This document shows, piece by piece, positions 53,093 to 64,000 of a DNA stretch of 64,000 nucleotides. Positions within the stretch are counted from its first letter, which is position 1. Each line of letters starts with the position of its first letter. Position numbers and translations under genes: made by a program. The notes under the pieces were generated by a model, which made no database searches, had not been told where the DNA came from, and worked only from the letters and a program-made list of their open reading frames with translations. Origin of the DNA: Omphiscola glabra (taxonomy: Eukaryota; Mollusca; Gastropoda; Lymnaeidae); NCBI GenBank assembly GCA_964017045.1, contig OZ024794.1, positions 27,605,427-27,669,426 on the forward strand. The letters run 5' to 3'.

Positions 53093-53582
53093 TACTCGAA
53101 ACCATTATAATGTTACTCTAAACTCTAGACATATATTATGTATGGGTTGCCCTAGTTACCGTTACAATCAACCTCTCGAGACAGACACATGATACGTATC
53201 GACTTCTCCACCAACAAAATTCTTTTTTTAAAGGCAAACATGACCTTCGCATTTAACCAAAAATTTGGAACTCGAGCCGCCCATGAGGCATTCAAAAACA
53301 ATATTTAACAAAATCAAAGTTGGTATCGTAGTCGTGGAGTCGGAGGAAATAGTCGACTACTGAAAGTAATTCATGGCGGGGAAAATGTTTTTTTTAAAAA
53401 TTAATAAATAAATTTAACGTTTTAAACTTCTAGCTGACTCCGATACCATAATGTGTTGCATTAACTCCTTGACTGTGTTTATTTACTAAGGAGACATTGG
53501 CAATGTTCTCACTTTAGGCTAGTGATTTATTTCCTGTTAACTCTATCAACTTTCTAATTATTTCTTTTTAAATATAGTTTTA

Positions 53583-53620
53583 TTCGCGGACGAAGGCATT
53601 TGGCCGAAAAGCCCGTGTTC
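53583..53620 (+). repeat. Hairpin motif resembling a Penelope-like/hammerhead stem II
   Basis: CGCGGACGAAGGCATTTGGC then CGAAAAGCCCGTG: GGACGA, a GGC-ATTT-GCC hairpin, GAAA. It lacks the GTC cleavage site, so it is only suggestive. Confidence 0.25.
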
Positions 53621-53640
53621 ATTTTTTTTGTTTTGTTAAT

Positions 53641-54006
53641 ATCTACGACATATCTTGCTAGTAAGATTTCTTTCACACTGTTTGTAACTCTCCACTATAC
53701 CATCTACGACATATCTTGCTAATAAGATTTCTCTCAGACTGTTTGTCACTCTCCATTATACGATCTACGACATATCTTGCTAGTAAGATTTCTTTCACAC
53801 TGTTTGTAACTCTCCACTATACCATCTACGACATATCTTGCTAATAAGATTTCTCTCAGACTGTTTGTCACTCTCCATTATACGATCTACGACATATCTT
53901 GCTAGTAAGATTTCTTTCACACTGTTTGTCACTCTCCACTATACGATCTACGACATATCTTGCTAGTAAGATTTCTCTCACACTGTTTGTCACTCTCCAC
54001 TATACG
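53641..54006. repeat. 61-bp minisatellite, 6 copies
   Basis: Unit ATCTACGACATATCTTGCTA, GTAAGATTTCTTTCACACTG, TTTGTAACTCTCCACTATAC, with two alternating variants (GTAAG/CACAC and AATAAG/CAGAC). Confidence 0.94.
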
Positions 54007-54390
54007 ATCTTGAATTGATTTCAACTTGTTTATAATTTTAGCTCCTCAGTTATTAAATGCGTAAGTTTAGATCGCATTATCGCAGTCTGGAAACTAATAT
54101 TACATGTAGGACAGAAGCTAGTACAGAAACATATGAAAATGAGTGTTGCAGGGGTGGCGAATTTCAAAATTATACATAAATGAAGATGACATGAAATGAG
54201 AAGAATTTCAAAATTTCATTAATGTTTTCATGGATTTAAAAAAAAAAGAAAATAAATAAAAGCTTGAAACATACTCGGAGCAGACGACTGATGAAGTTAT
54301 CGAAATCATTTATTACAAAATACTGACAGAAGTTTAAAAAACATACGCTAACATTACACAGAAAGGTTCTTTTTTTTTCACCCCCAGCAT

Positions 54391-54575
54391 CAGTGGTGTA
54401 GTGAGGGGGGGCAAGGGGGGCATCATGCCGCGGGCGCTACTCACATAGGGGCGCCAAATGGTATATTTTGCTATAATATTGTATGGTTTTCGAATAGGGG
54501 GGGCGCTAAAAAGGTATTGGGGGGCGCTAAAAAGGTATTGTGCCCCGGGCGCGAGTTAAGCTCGCTACGCCACTG
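54391..54575. mobile_element. hAT-type MITE with perfect 8-bp TSD
   Basis: Termini CAGTGGTGTAGTGAGGG and GCTCGCTACGCCACTG, flanked exactly by CCCAGCAT (54383-54390 and 54576-54583). 185 bp, with GGGGGGGCGCTAAAAAGG repeated inside. The perfect duplication suggests a young insertion. Confidence 0.92.
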
Positions 54576-54625
54576 CCCAGCATACAACTGTCTGACAGAG
54601 AGAACGTTTTTAGCATTGGCACCCC

Positions 54626-54952
54626 TTAAGAACTAACTCGGACAACTTTATTGGACGACTGCTTCAACTGGTTGGCAGTTCTTGCCATTGATTCGGCCGC
54701 CGCCCGTTGTTTAGAGATTAATTTATTTGCTGATGAGACGGCGCACTGGGCGATGGTATCAAGAAGAAGATCACGATATGTCACACTTTTTTGGTTTTGT
54801 CGTAAATATTTACGTCGGTGAGTTGATTTTTCGTAAAAACAAAATAAAGTGTCATTATATCGGATGTGATAATTAGCACGATTTTTAAAAAATATTCTTC
54901 CCTTTCCAGCTTGTTGATGCGCGCGGCCCGTACAGTGAATGGTGTCCAACAC
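54626..54952 (-). other. 108-codon open frame, unrecognised
   Basis: Begins MLDTIHCTGRAHQQAGKGRI and ends QLKQSSNKVVRVSS. It is not repeat-derived and has mixed, protein-like composition with a basic stretch (HRRKYLRQNQK) and an Ala/Ser-rich helix-like end. No domain, signal peptide or membrane segment. It may be a decayed transposon or chance frame; I know no relative. Confidence 0.25.
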
Positions 54953-55470
54953 TGAATTGAGACAATAGTGGGTTAGGTATTAAAGGTGAAAGAAGTTATG
55001 GATCTTAATTCAACCGACAATTTCACTTGTTCCAATCATTGAAACCTGCAAACTAATGTAACTCAAAGATGGTTTACTGATCTTTATTCGAAATTCCTTT
55101 TTTTTTTTTTAAAGCAGACCTGGCTGAACGAATTCTTAGTTTAAATTTATACTTCGTTGAACAGACATTCAATAACTTAGGAGCACAACCCTGATGAGTA
55201 ATTCTAACACAAGCTAAATATAGTGAACAAAAAAGTAGAGACTTTGACCCTTTTCCCAATCTTAAATTATTATAAAGTTGAAATAAAATTCAGAATTATT
55301 GAGCTATTTGCTGAACTGTAATCATTTGCCATCAATTTCTCAACAATGCTCTAACAATTTTAACTATACATTTTTTTATATTGCTAATACTAATATTCAT
55401 ACTGAAATCTCGAATTAAATAGCCTTACCATGCAGAAATGGCAGAATTGAACAAGGTCTAGGGGCGGTGA

Positions 55471-55679
55471 CAGAGGCGTAGCGTAGGGGGTGAAGGGGGT
55501 ACAGATGTACCCGGGCGCCAGCTAGTTAGGGGCGCCAAAATGTGCTTTGGTATTATTTTATTGATGAAAATAATGGGTTTTTTAGAGTTGAAAAAAGGAA
55601 AAGAGGGCGCTTTAAAATTAATCTTGTGCCCGGGCGCGAATCTTGTCCCCGGGCGCCAAACACTCTAGCTACGCCGCTG
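55471..55679. mobile_element. hAT-type MITE with 8-bp TSD (7 of 8)
   Basis: Termini CAGAGGCGTAGCGTAGGG and CTAGCTACGCCGCTG; flanks GGCGGTGA and GGCGGTGG differ at one base. The interior has CCCGGGCGCCAGCTAG and several CCCGGGCGC words. Confidence 0.85.
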
Positions 55680-55821
55680 GGCGGTGGGGGTTTGCTTCCA
55701 CCAATCATGCAGGGAAGAAGCCCCTGGGTCCTGCAGTTAATTATATTTTATTGGGACGTTTAGATCCCCTTGTTTATACAGGATGGTTTAATAATTAATA
55801 TTTCATCGGACCAAGCTCTGA

Positions 55822-56097
55822 GTGGAACACCTGATACATTGGGCCTTGCGCAACGCGGCGGTCGTGGGAATAAAAACGTGCGCCTGTCGTCTTCATCATC
55901 TCACCCACCAGTGGCACGCGAGGCATTGGATTGATGATATGGCCGTGCAGTTATCTCGAGTTCACTCAGATAACTGGCGTCAAGGAAAGATGTTAATTTC
56001 GCAAATAGATCGATTCCTCTTGGTTTCGACTTATCGGCAAGTGAATGTTAACGTCGGACAAGAATGGAGCAGTCGCATATATATTAACTCATTTTGA
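55822..56097 (+). other. 91-codon open frame, unrecognised
   Basis: GC-richer than its surroundings (55840-55990). It includes WHARHWIDDMAVQLSRVHSD. No domain or splice context recognised; possibly a transposon relic. Confidence 0.15.
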
Positions 56098-56402
56098 TAG
56101 CCGTTACCCAACACTCGCAGTGGTGCAAAGGACTATAATTGGATTATTATTTTTGCATTACTGTGATGTAATGAGAGTATGCCAAGATGATATGCTATAA
56201 GTGAGCAGCGTAATTTACAAAATTTTAATAATTGGTCAGCACTAAATTTCGGTGCCTGAACTATGACTTGTCTTTGGGTATATTTTACCCGCGCTGATTA
56301 CAAAATATGGCCTCCTATTTTCTTTAGTGGCTCTAGTTCTTGACTTTTTGAACACATCTCATTTTAACGAAAAGCGTTATCTTATCTTATCTTATATATA
56401 TA

Positions 56403-56650
56403 TGAAGGGCCGAGTAGAAAAAGTACTTAAGTGTAGTTTTGAAGTTTTGAGAAAATTGAGTTTAAATTTTTAAAATTCTTATTTAGATACATTAAAATGT
56501 GTTCGAGGTAACTCTGAATCAAACACTTATGCACATTTTTCATGAATGAAATTTACAGGAATGATTCAAGGGAAGTACTCAAATATAATGTCTGTCTTAA
56601 CTCATTTTTGAAAAATTGTAACTAAAGTACTTTTTCTACTCAGCCCTTCA
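56403..56650. mobile_element. TA-flanked palindromic MITE
   Basis: Termini TGAAGGGCCGAGTAGAAAAA and TTTTTCTACTCAGCCCTTCA are inverted over 26 bp with one mismatch, with TA on both sides. The arms continue inward imperfectly (GTACTTAAGTGTAG and ACTAAAGTAC). 248 bp, Tc1/mariner-like by target site. Confidence 0.75.
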
Positions 56651-56949
56651 TATTGCTTTTGGTGTGTCCTGCGGCCTTTTCACAACCGTTCCTACCCTTA
56701 AAGGGAGTATCCGTACTTCTCGTGGTTTTTTTTTTTTTTCATTTTAGGAATTGACAGATTGGAAAAATTAAAAAAAAAACTATTTGTTGCCAATTATTAA
56801 AATAAAACATTTTCAAGCTAAGTTTTGACCGCCTATAAAGAGACGCCATACACATCAGTCATAACACATAATGTGCGTATTCGTTAAGTGTCTAATGTCA
56901 GTGCACAATATGTAAGAAAACATGGCAGAATATCCTTCTATTTCTATGT

Positions 56950-57232
56950 AAAGTGTCCCAAGCTGAAGTACTTCTATGAAATGTGTATGTGTGTCCAAAG
57001 CTGAAGTACTTCTATGAAATGGCATGTGTGTCCCAGGCTGATGTACTGCTATGAAATGTCATGTGTTTCCCAGGCTGATGTACTGTTATGAAATGTCATC
57101 TGTGTCCCAGGCTGATGTACTGCTATGAAATGTCATGTGTGTGCCAGTCTGAAGTACTTCTATGAAATGTCATGTGTGTCCCGGGCTGAAGTACTTCTAT
57201 GAAATGTCACGTGTGTCCCAGGCTGAAGGACA
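56950..57232. repeat. 38-bp minisatellite, about 7 copies
   Basis: Unit CCCAGGCTGATGTACTGCTA plus TGAAATGTCATGTGTGTC with GAAGTACTTC variants. Confidence 0.92.
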
Positions 57233-58964
57233 TTCTACCCCCTAAGTCTGGAGGCAAGCATTAGCCGAATGGAGCAACTGCTCCGTCCAATTCTTGTATA
57301 AAATCTCCGGAGCCCATGGCTTATACCTCAGATCTTAATACCAAAAAAGCTATTTATGTTCTTTTTTTTCCAAACGCAGTACAGGTTGCCTCAATGTTGA
57401 ACATAAAATCAATATGCAGACGTTTTAACAGATCATTCTTAACCAGGGTTTCTTTCAGGCATACCTCCGGGGGGGGGGGGGCACTTGCCCCCCAGGAGCA
57501 GATCAAGCGCCCCCCGGGGCAAAATGTGTAAGAAAAAATATTTTTTTTAAAAAATACTATAAATTTAATTTTTATAACATTTTTAAAAGTTATTGAAATG
57601 TGTGCCTTTCATCGATTACAATTATTGGAACAAATAAAATATCGCTTTTTTCAATATATATTGATGATCCATATCGTTCAAGTTAATCTTGTTAAAGGCT
57701 CGCAGAAATCGATTATAAATATCGTATTGTTTTGAAAATTGGCCGCTCCTGATCATAAGCTAAAATCTTACTTTTGCTTATTCGCAGATATCGGTATCTT
57801 TTATTTAATTACATTTTGCAGCTGCACAAGTTGAGAGACTTCTTAATAACCCTGTATTAAACTACCTTTTCATCGATATAAATGTCTGTAAATTAAATAT
57901 ACCGGTAGTTCTTGCTAAGAAATAAACATGTGCAATCTGTTTTTAAATTATATTGTATAATAGCATCATGCTTTAAAAAATGGTTTTTAGCAAACCTTTT
58001 TAATGTAGTAGATTCCATAGACGTATACGGACTTAGATAAAATGAACATTTAAAAAAAGAACAATAATAATATAATTTTAAAACAAAAAAATAGGAATTT
58101 ACCGGTTGCATACAAATAGTGGACATTTCATCAATAATTATTAAATCGAGTGCGTTTCTAATTTTTAAACACAGTTTCGGGAACAGAGTAAAATGATTTT
58201 TTTTTTTTAAATAATCTTTATTTATTAAATCCCCAATGACTTTTCTCTGTTAATATGATAATAATAAACAATCTTCCCCAGCTGTTTGAACTATTTAAAA
58301 AAAAAGATGATAATCCAGTAGAAAGAATATATATATTTAAACAACGAATAAAAAAAAATCGAGTATTTCGATTATCTTTTGGTAGTAGTTAAAAAAATAT
58401 ATATGGAATTGGTAAAAAAAAATGTATAATATCGAAGAGACAAGTTGTATTGATCTGAAGCAAATTATAGTAGTCTAAAAATCTTAATTAACATTTCAAT
58501 CAACTGAATATTGAGAATTTAAACTTTAATTTTATACGAAAAAAAAATCACACAATGATAAATATATGACGTCTTTTGTAAACAACTCATGACTTCTTAA
58601 TAATTATGTCGGTTACATATGATTTATAAATACATACCAATTTTGAAAACCCATAAAGATTTAGTCTATAGCTTTTTGTACAGAAAACCTTTTTTTTTTT
58701 CTTTTTGACTTTGGTGAAACTTGGAAATATTTAGAAATAAACGTACGTTTTTGGTTTTTCTTTTTCGTTCAAAATGTAAAACTATTTTAGCATTTCTTTT
58801 TTTAAGATGGATCCCATTTTTGGAAGGAATTTTTTTTTTTAATTTAAAAAATATTTTGTAGTAAATTCATTATTTTTATGTAGTTGACCCCAAAAATATT
58901 TGAAATAATAACTTTAAAAATACATTACTTTTCAATTAAAAAAAAAAATTGTTTCATAACACAC

Positions 58965-59690
58965 TTAGTCAAGCGACATCTCTGCTTGTGATAGTGGTGT
59001 ATACTGCCTTCTTTGTTCCCTTAGCGAGGTTTTTGCTTTGAAGTAGCTTTTGTTAATTGAACTAAGAACGGTTTCATGCTGTTATTCTTTCTTGCACCTC
59101 CGATTGTATTTCCTCTTGCTTATTTATAGTCACCCCTAGATATTTGAAAGTAGCTACCATCTCAAAGGCGTAGATGTTCATATTGATGAAGTCATCAGTG
59201 CGTATTTCCTGACATTATCATATATATTGCCTTCGCTTTATTTACATCAAGACCAGCTTTGACCGTCACATCTTCACGTTCCCTGAAAGTTTTAATTATA
59301 TCATCAATGTTGTTTCTACCAAGTAGCGCTATATCTTCTGTGTAGGCCAGGTATTGCTGGCTTTATAAAGTTCCTTATAGTTGTTCTGTACCACCTCTCA
59401 GGTGCTCACACGTATGTTTCTAATGCTTATTTATAAAGTGATGTTGAAAAGGATACACGGATTTCCTTGTCTGAGGCCCAGATTGATTGGGAACTCCATC
59501 AAGTACTCTCTCTGTAATTTGATTCTACTTTTGTAGTTATCCATCGTCATACGTATGAGTCGGGTAAGTTTGTTAAGGACTCCAAGTTCCAGCACAGCAT
59601 TGTTCATGTATTTCCTGTAAGCTGATTTGTAGTCCACATATAGTTGGTGTATGTTGATGTATTCTTAGCATTTTTCTACGAGACATCTAA
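58965..59690 (-). pseudogene. Decayed non-LTR retrotransposon reverse transcriptase (RTE/Jockey-like)
   Basis: Minus-strand remnants of the reverse-transcriptase domain in the correct order: HQLYVDYKSAYRKY (the VDYKSAY block), NKLTRLIRM, FPINLGLRQGNPCILF (the RQG block), then in another frame AYTEDIALLGRNN (equivalent to the YADD catalytic block, with Glu-Asp), VTVKAGLDVNKAKAIYM, FKYLGVTINKQEEIQ and SKNLAKGTKKAVYTT. At least one frameshift between the second and third blocks and internal stops show it is dead. No endonuclease domain seen. Confidence 0.85.
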
Positions 59691-60330
59691 CAGTAAATAT
59701 ATGAACTTTTGAAATTCCCCTTCACACATTGTCTTAAAGATACATTGAATACAGTGCATGATACCCTCACTAGGTAACGCTTGTTACCAGTGATATATCC
59801 ACATCAACACCAGGCACAGAAACAGAGCAAATTCCATCTACATTCATAGGAGCCATAATGATCAATAAATTGATCGTGGGCCCTTAATATACAGAAAAAG
59901 AAGAAGAAAAATTTGCACCACAATGCATCACTGCATTTTGAATTTATTGTTTTTAAATTAAGGTGACCCCTGCCCTCACTTTTGCTCAAACTCTTCGGAT
60001 TCCTCAATTTCTGCTACCCCTTCCCCCCTTTCCTTGACGTCGATCAATGTGACTAACGGTTGAATATAATCTTGTGTCAAATGAATTTCTTTGGCGCACC
60101 ACAACCAGAATGAATTTAGTTTATGTATGGCACTGAGCGCCATAATGCCTCCCCTGACGCTTGAAAAATTATTTTCCCCGATCAATGAAAGTCTTATCAA
60201 AACATTCGAACCATGTAAAATCCAAAATGCACTTATTGATTGTTAAATATCACACATTTTTTGCTGCCCTATTTCCCGATAAAAATTACTTGCCATGACA
60301 GCAAAATTTGGTGCTGATATATACACTGTC

Positions 60331-60462
60331 CAGCGGCGTGCCTAGTGTTAGCGCCACCCTAGGTGGGTTAACTTTTTGTCCGAAAATCCCGCCGCTGTAT
60401 CTAAAGAAAAAATGACACCTGGGAAGACCAAATGTTCGCCCTCCTCCACTTCTACGTCACTG
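60331..60462. mobile_element. Small hAT-like MITE
   Basis: Left CAGCGGCGTGCCTAG and right CTTCTACGTCACTG resemble the CAGTGGCGTAGC family; flanks show no matching duplication. Confidence 0.5.
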
Positions 60463-61479
60463 ACGTGAGTCTTTGATGACAGGGACAAGATTCATTTTTA
60501 CGCCCCCCCCCCCTAAACTCTGAAACCTATTATTTTCATCTATCCATTAACACTATAGCCAATTAGATGCCCCCGCTAGTCTGGCGCCCGGGGACATATG
60601 TCACATCTGCCACCCCTTAGCTAAGCCTCTGGCCACTGACAACAAGCACTGTTCCCCCGAACATCAAAAGTGCCCCCCGGGGGAAAATTTCTGAAAGAAA
60701 CAGTGATCTTAACAGATAAAATACATGATTTTTAGACGAGTGTTATACATAATATATGTTTTATAGAAGAGTTTTATGTAAAAATACATACTTTTTAGAA
60801 AAGCTATATGTAATTGTATCATACATGATTTATAGAAGAGTTGTATGTTTGATACATGATTTATATACTACTTTTGTGTATTATATATGATTAATATAAG
60901 AGTTTCATGTATTTATGTGCGATTTTTAAAAAAAAATGACTCTACAAATTAAAAATTTATCAAGTCTGATAAGATCATGATCTGACAGTTCAATAATTAG
61001 CCCATAATAAGTTAATAGAGCAGAACAAAGTCAGGTTTATCCCTTGAATCTAATCTACCAATTTAAAGGCGATGTGCAGTATATGCAGACACCAAATGAC
61101 GTTAATATATAGACACATACATTTACCATTTAAATAGTTTTTTAAAAATCATGAGCCGATCCAGCGAGTCAGACCTTACAACGCTAGTACAGAGATTGTT
61201 TTGTTTTTTTTATCAATTCTAAAAGATCTCAAAAACTCGAATTGTTCCCATAAACCCAATGTCATTTTTCGAAATCAGCGGAATTTAAAAAGAGACAAGC
61301 TAATTAAAAAAAACAATTTTAAAAAAGCGAGGAGCACATACAACACCTAAAAGTCAAGTTATCCGTCAAAAGAAAATATTCGTAGTTTGTGCTTTGTATT
61401 TCTTTCTGGATAGATATGGATGGATCACATGGAAAAAACAACATATTTATGGAGTTCTTTTAAATGTTTAAGGCTTCAA

Positions 61480-62235
61480 GCGGGGCCAGTCTCCCCCAAG
61501 CGGGGTTAATTGCCCCAAATGGGGAAAATAGCCCCCAAACGGTGCCAATCTCTCCAAGCGGGGGCCATTATCCCCAAGCTGGGCCAATCTCCTCAAGCGT
61601 GGCCAATCTTTCCAAGCGGGGGCAAATAGCCCCCAAACGGTGCCAATCTCTCCAAGCGGGGGGCCATTATCCCCAAGCTGGGCCAATCTCCTCAAGCGTG
61701 GCCAATCTCTCCAAGCGGGGGCAAATAGCCCCCAAACGGTGCCAATCTCTCCAAGCGGGGGGCCATTATCCCCAAGCTGGGCCAATCTCCTCAAGCGTGG
61801 CCAATCTCTCCAAGCGGGGGCAAATAGCCCCCAAACGGTGCCAATCTCTCCAAGCGGGGGGCCATTATCCCCAAGCTGGGCCAATCTCCTCAAGCGTGGC
61901 CAATCTCTCCAAGCGGGGGCAAATAGCCCCCAAACGGTGCCAATCTCTCCAAGCGGGGGGCCATGATCCCCAAGCTGGGCCAATCTCCTCAAGCGTGGCC
62001 AATCTCTCCAAGCGGGGGCAAATAGCCCCCAAACGGTGCCAATCTCTCCAAGCGGGGGGCCATGATCCCCAAGCTGGGCCAATCTCCTCAAGCGTGGCCA
62101 ATCTCTCCAAGCGGGGGCAAATAGCCCCCAAACGGTGCCAATCTCTCCAAGCGGGGGCAAATAGCCCCCAAACGGTGCCAATCTCTCCAAGCGGGGGCCA
62201 TTATCCCCAAGCGGGGGCAAATCTCCCCCCATTGC
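61480..62235. repeat. 99-bp higher-order minisatellite
   Basis: Basic words CCAATCTCTCCAAGCGGGGG, CAAATAGCCCCCAAACGGTG and CCATTATCCCCAAGCTGGG. The composite unit recurs at 61564, 61663, 61762, 61861, 61960 and 62059, exactly 99 bp apart, so frames stay open on both strands for over 250 codons. Not a gene. Confidence 0.95.
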
Positions 62236-62480
62236 CTTGACTGAAACGACAATGACCTCGTCGCCACTGCATCACAGATGCCGCTGTAAGGGGACCTATG
62301 CAAAAATAATATTAAGTGCCAACGCTTGTCCTTATCAAAGCCGCTACCCCCATCCATATCAAAGGGAGAGGATTCGATTGCTGGTTTCAACAGCTGGGCA
62401 CGATGTCAGCTAAACACCACCGCGCTTTTTTAGTATTCAACAAGTCCTCAAGTGGTCCTCAATCTTGCATTATTCGCGGT

Positions 62481-62631
62481 CATATTCCGTATTTTACGGA
62501 CATTAAGATGCACCTTACTTATTAAGCAATTTTAAAAAAAAATAATTTTTTTACCATTTTTATATTAATTTTGGTATAAGACGTATCCTGAATTTGGAGG
62601 CAAATTATTCCGTAAAGTACGGTACGTATGA
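62481..62631. mobile_element. Small inverted-repeat element (TTTACGGA type)
   Basis: CCGTATTTTACGGACATTAA on the left and ATTCCGTAAAGTACGGTACG on the right are imperfect inverted repeats around an AT-rich centre. Confidence 0.5.
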
Positions 62632-62654
62632 AGAAAAAAAAAATAACAAAAGTA

Positions 62655-63285
62655 CAGTAGAAGTCCGATAATCCGGCACGTTCGGGACCGGCTCGGTGCC
62701 GGACTACCGAAAATTCCGGTTTATCGGGCGGTGCCCCTTCTTTTTAGTGTAGGCTTTGCCGTAAAACAAATGTACTTTGTTTTTTTTAACTACATACATA
62801 AATAAATCGTAATTACAAGAACAAATAGGTTAATAATTAAACAAATACAGTATGCAAATACAACAAAGTTTATTTTACATTTCATATAATGTATGTACAC
62901 GTACTGTAAAACATATTTCACTTAGATTTAAAAAAGTCACGAATGTCTTTTTGTTTTCTTGACGTTTGGCGTTTAGTATAAAATTTATTTCTAATGAAAA
63001 CAGTTTCAAAAGTTACGTACATTCGTGGTTGATTAACTGTGCTGCACTGCACCTGTATTTGTTGTGACGGCTGAGACTAGCCGGCCGCTAATTGTTTCCA
63101 AACAATACCGAGCGCTTCCGGATGATCCCGAACTACCCCGAAAACTTCCGAATAGCTCTCGAGCGTTTTTATTTGCTTTAAAGACACACTTTTGGAGAAA
63201 ACCAAAATTTTTACAATTTTCCGGAGCGATGCCGGACTGTCGGGCATTCCGGACTGTTGGATGCCGGACTAATGGACTTCTACTG
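62655..63285. mobile_element. Tigger/pogo-type non-autonomous element
   Basis: Termini CAGTAGAAGTCCGATAATCC and CGGACTAATGGACTTCTACTG, with TA on both sides. TCCGATAATCCGGCA is characteristic of Tigger/pogo ends, and the subterminal GCCGGACT words repeat. 631 bp without a transposase frame. Confidence 0.85.
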
Positions 63286-64000
63286 TAATGCGCACAAACT
63301 TAACGTTTGAATGAATTGCTCCGTTTTGTTACTTACGCGTAAGATACATTGCTGTCTCATTTCACGCTCTCGAAAAACTCATGAAGTCCTAAAAGTGCAT
63401 TCTCTACATTTGTAAACAAATTCATTAGATTTGATAGAATCGTGGCTTAAACTGCTCGCAATGCATATCGTAAATTGATCCAATTAAAACGTTATTTTAT
63501 CGCTTTTATTTCCTTTGGAAAGAAAAATTTTCAGGTAAGTGAAAGTTGAGAGAAACAAGAAGAAAGAAAGATTTATTTTTTTAGTGTCCTGTATTAAACG
63601 TAAAATGTCAAAGAAAGTCAGTAAGTTTCGTAAACTAACAGAGTCAATCAACAAGCAAAGAAATTGTGAAATAATAATAAAAGAATGGCTGCTTACTCTG
63701 GGAGTCAGCGAGTCAAGGGGAAACTTTGGAACGTATACTAGACTCCAGATAAATGATCGTAAAGATGTCCGGGAAATTGGCAATGTTCTCTAAATTTTTT
63801 TTTTTTTTTTTTTTTTTATTCCAAGAGAACAACGTCCCGCTCTTGTTATAAGACGGCTAAATGAGAGTCTTATCACTGAGGTCACAGACGGACTCGTGGT
63901 CGGACAGACGTCACTTGTGGTAGGGAGATGTTCAGTGGTGCGCGGTCAATCAACAAACAACAGGTTCGGTGTTTGCTGATTATAATTTTTTTTTTAAAAG

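Larger units (their letters stand above)
57460..60631. mobile_element. Old ~3-kb non-autonomous element, copy 2
   Basis: Diverged relative of 34387-37360. Shared blocks in order include CATCGATTACAATTA, TTGGCCGCTCCTGATCATAA, GTAAACAACTCATGACTTCT, AGAATGAATTTAGTTTATG and GGCGCCCGGGGACATATG, ending TTAGCTAAGCCTCTG. It is interrupted by a reverse-transcriptase pseudogene at 58965-59690 and a small hAT-like MITE (60331-60462). Confidence 0.6.
38423..64000. other. Repeat-rich region upstream of RasGRF exon 1 in the window
   Basis: I found no RasGRF exon here on the minus strand, and no other gene I can name. If the missing 5' exons lie further right, this is a first or second intron longer than 25 kb. 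It consists of arrays and transposons listed separately. Stretches with nothing recognisable include 39640-41250, 42490-43180, 45120-46020, 49150-49970, 50680-51930, 54010-54380, 56700-56940 and 63290-64000, apart from homopolymer runs. Confidence 0.6.

Noticed and set aside
51931..53192. Overlapping open frames of 350-396 codons on both strands
   Set aside because: Artefact of a 36-bp period with no stop in the unit; variants do not follow coding patterns.
53583..53620. A third hammerhead ribozyme
   Set aside because: The core reads CGGACGA, not CTGANGA, and there is no GTC cleavage site after GAAA; kept only as a low-confidence repeat.
61464..62240. Long frames on both strands with SVANLSKRGQ-like repeats
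   Set aside because: Artefact of the exact 99-bp period of the minisatellite.

Overview
The window is animal genomic DNA. It holds one confidently recognised gene, on the minus strand: a RasGRF-type (RASGRF1/2-like) dual guanine-nucleotide exchange factor. Seventeen exons joined by GT/AG splice sites in compatible phases run from position 38422 down to the left edge. They encode about 763 residues: the second half of the first PH domain, a coiled coil, an IQ motif, the DH (RhoGEF) domain, the second PH domain, the Ras-GEF N-terminal (REM) module and the start of the acidic, Ser-rich linker. The first exons (start codon, start of PH1) are upstream, either beyond the right edge or unrecognised in 38.4-64 kb. 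The catalytic CDC25 domain is beyond the left edge. Protein similarity is high to vertebrate RasGRF, but the AT-rich introns packed with minisatellites and small palindromic transposons fit an invertebrate, possibly a lophotrochozoan such as a gastropod mollusc. That taxonomic guess is inference.

Layout: 0-9.5 kb holds the REM and PH2 exons in plain AT-rich introns. 9.5-23.5 kb is two long introns crowded with minisatellites, one foldback MITE and one tRNA-derived SINE, around a single GC-rich PH2 exon (16311-16483). 23.7-33.7 kb holds the IQ, DH and coiled-coil exons in AT-rich introns without minisatellites but with a few old mobile-element pieces. 33.7-38.3 kb is an intron with an 8-bp-TSD MITE, a roughly 3-kb old repeat and a triplet-rich minisatellite. 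38.4-64 kb has no recognised exon and consists of minisatellites, many non-autonomous DNA transposons (hAT-type with 8-bp target-site duplications, Tc1/mariner/pogo-type with TA duplications, foldback elements) and a decayed non-LTR reverse transcriptase.

Most long open frames in the window come from minisatellites whose period is a multiple of three, or that stay open in several frames; they are not genes. I see no convincing new multi-gene system. The best leads are an in-frame candidate cassette exon in the PH2 domain, a decayed hammerhead-ribozyme-like motif in a Penelope-like repeat, a transposon whose terminal repeat appears to have seeded a minisatellite, higher-order duplications inside several arrays, and a sharp difference in third-position GC between exons of one gene.
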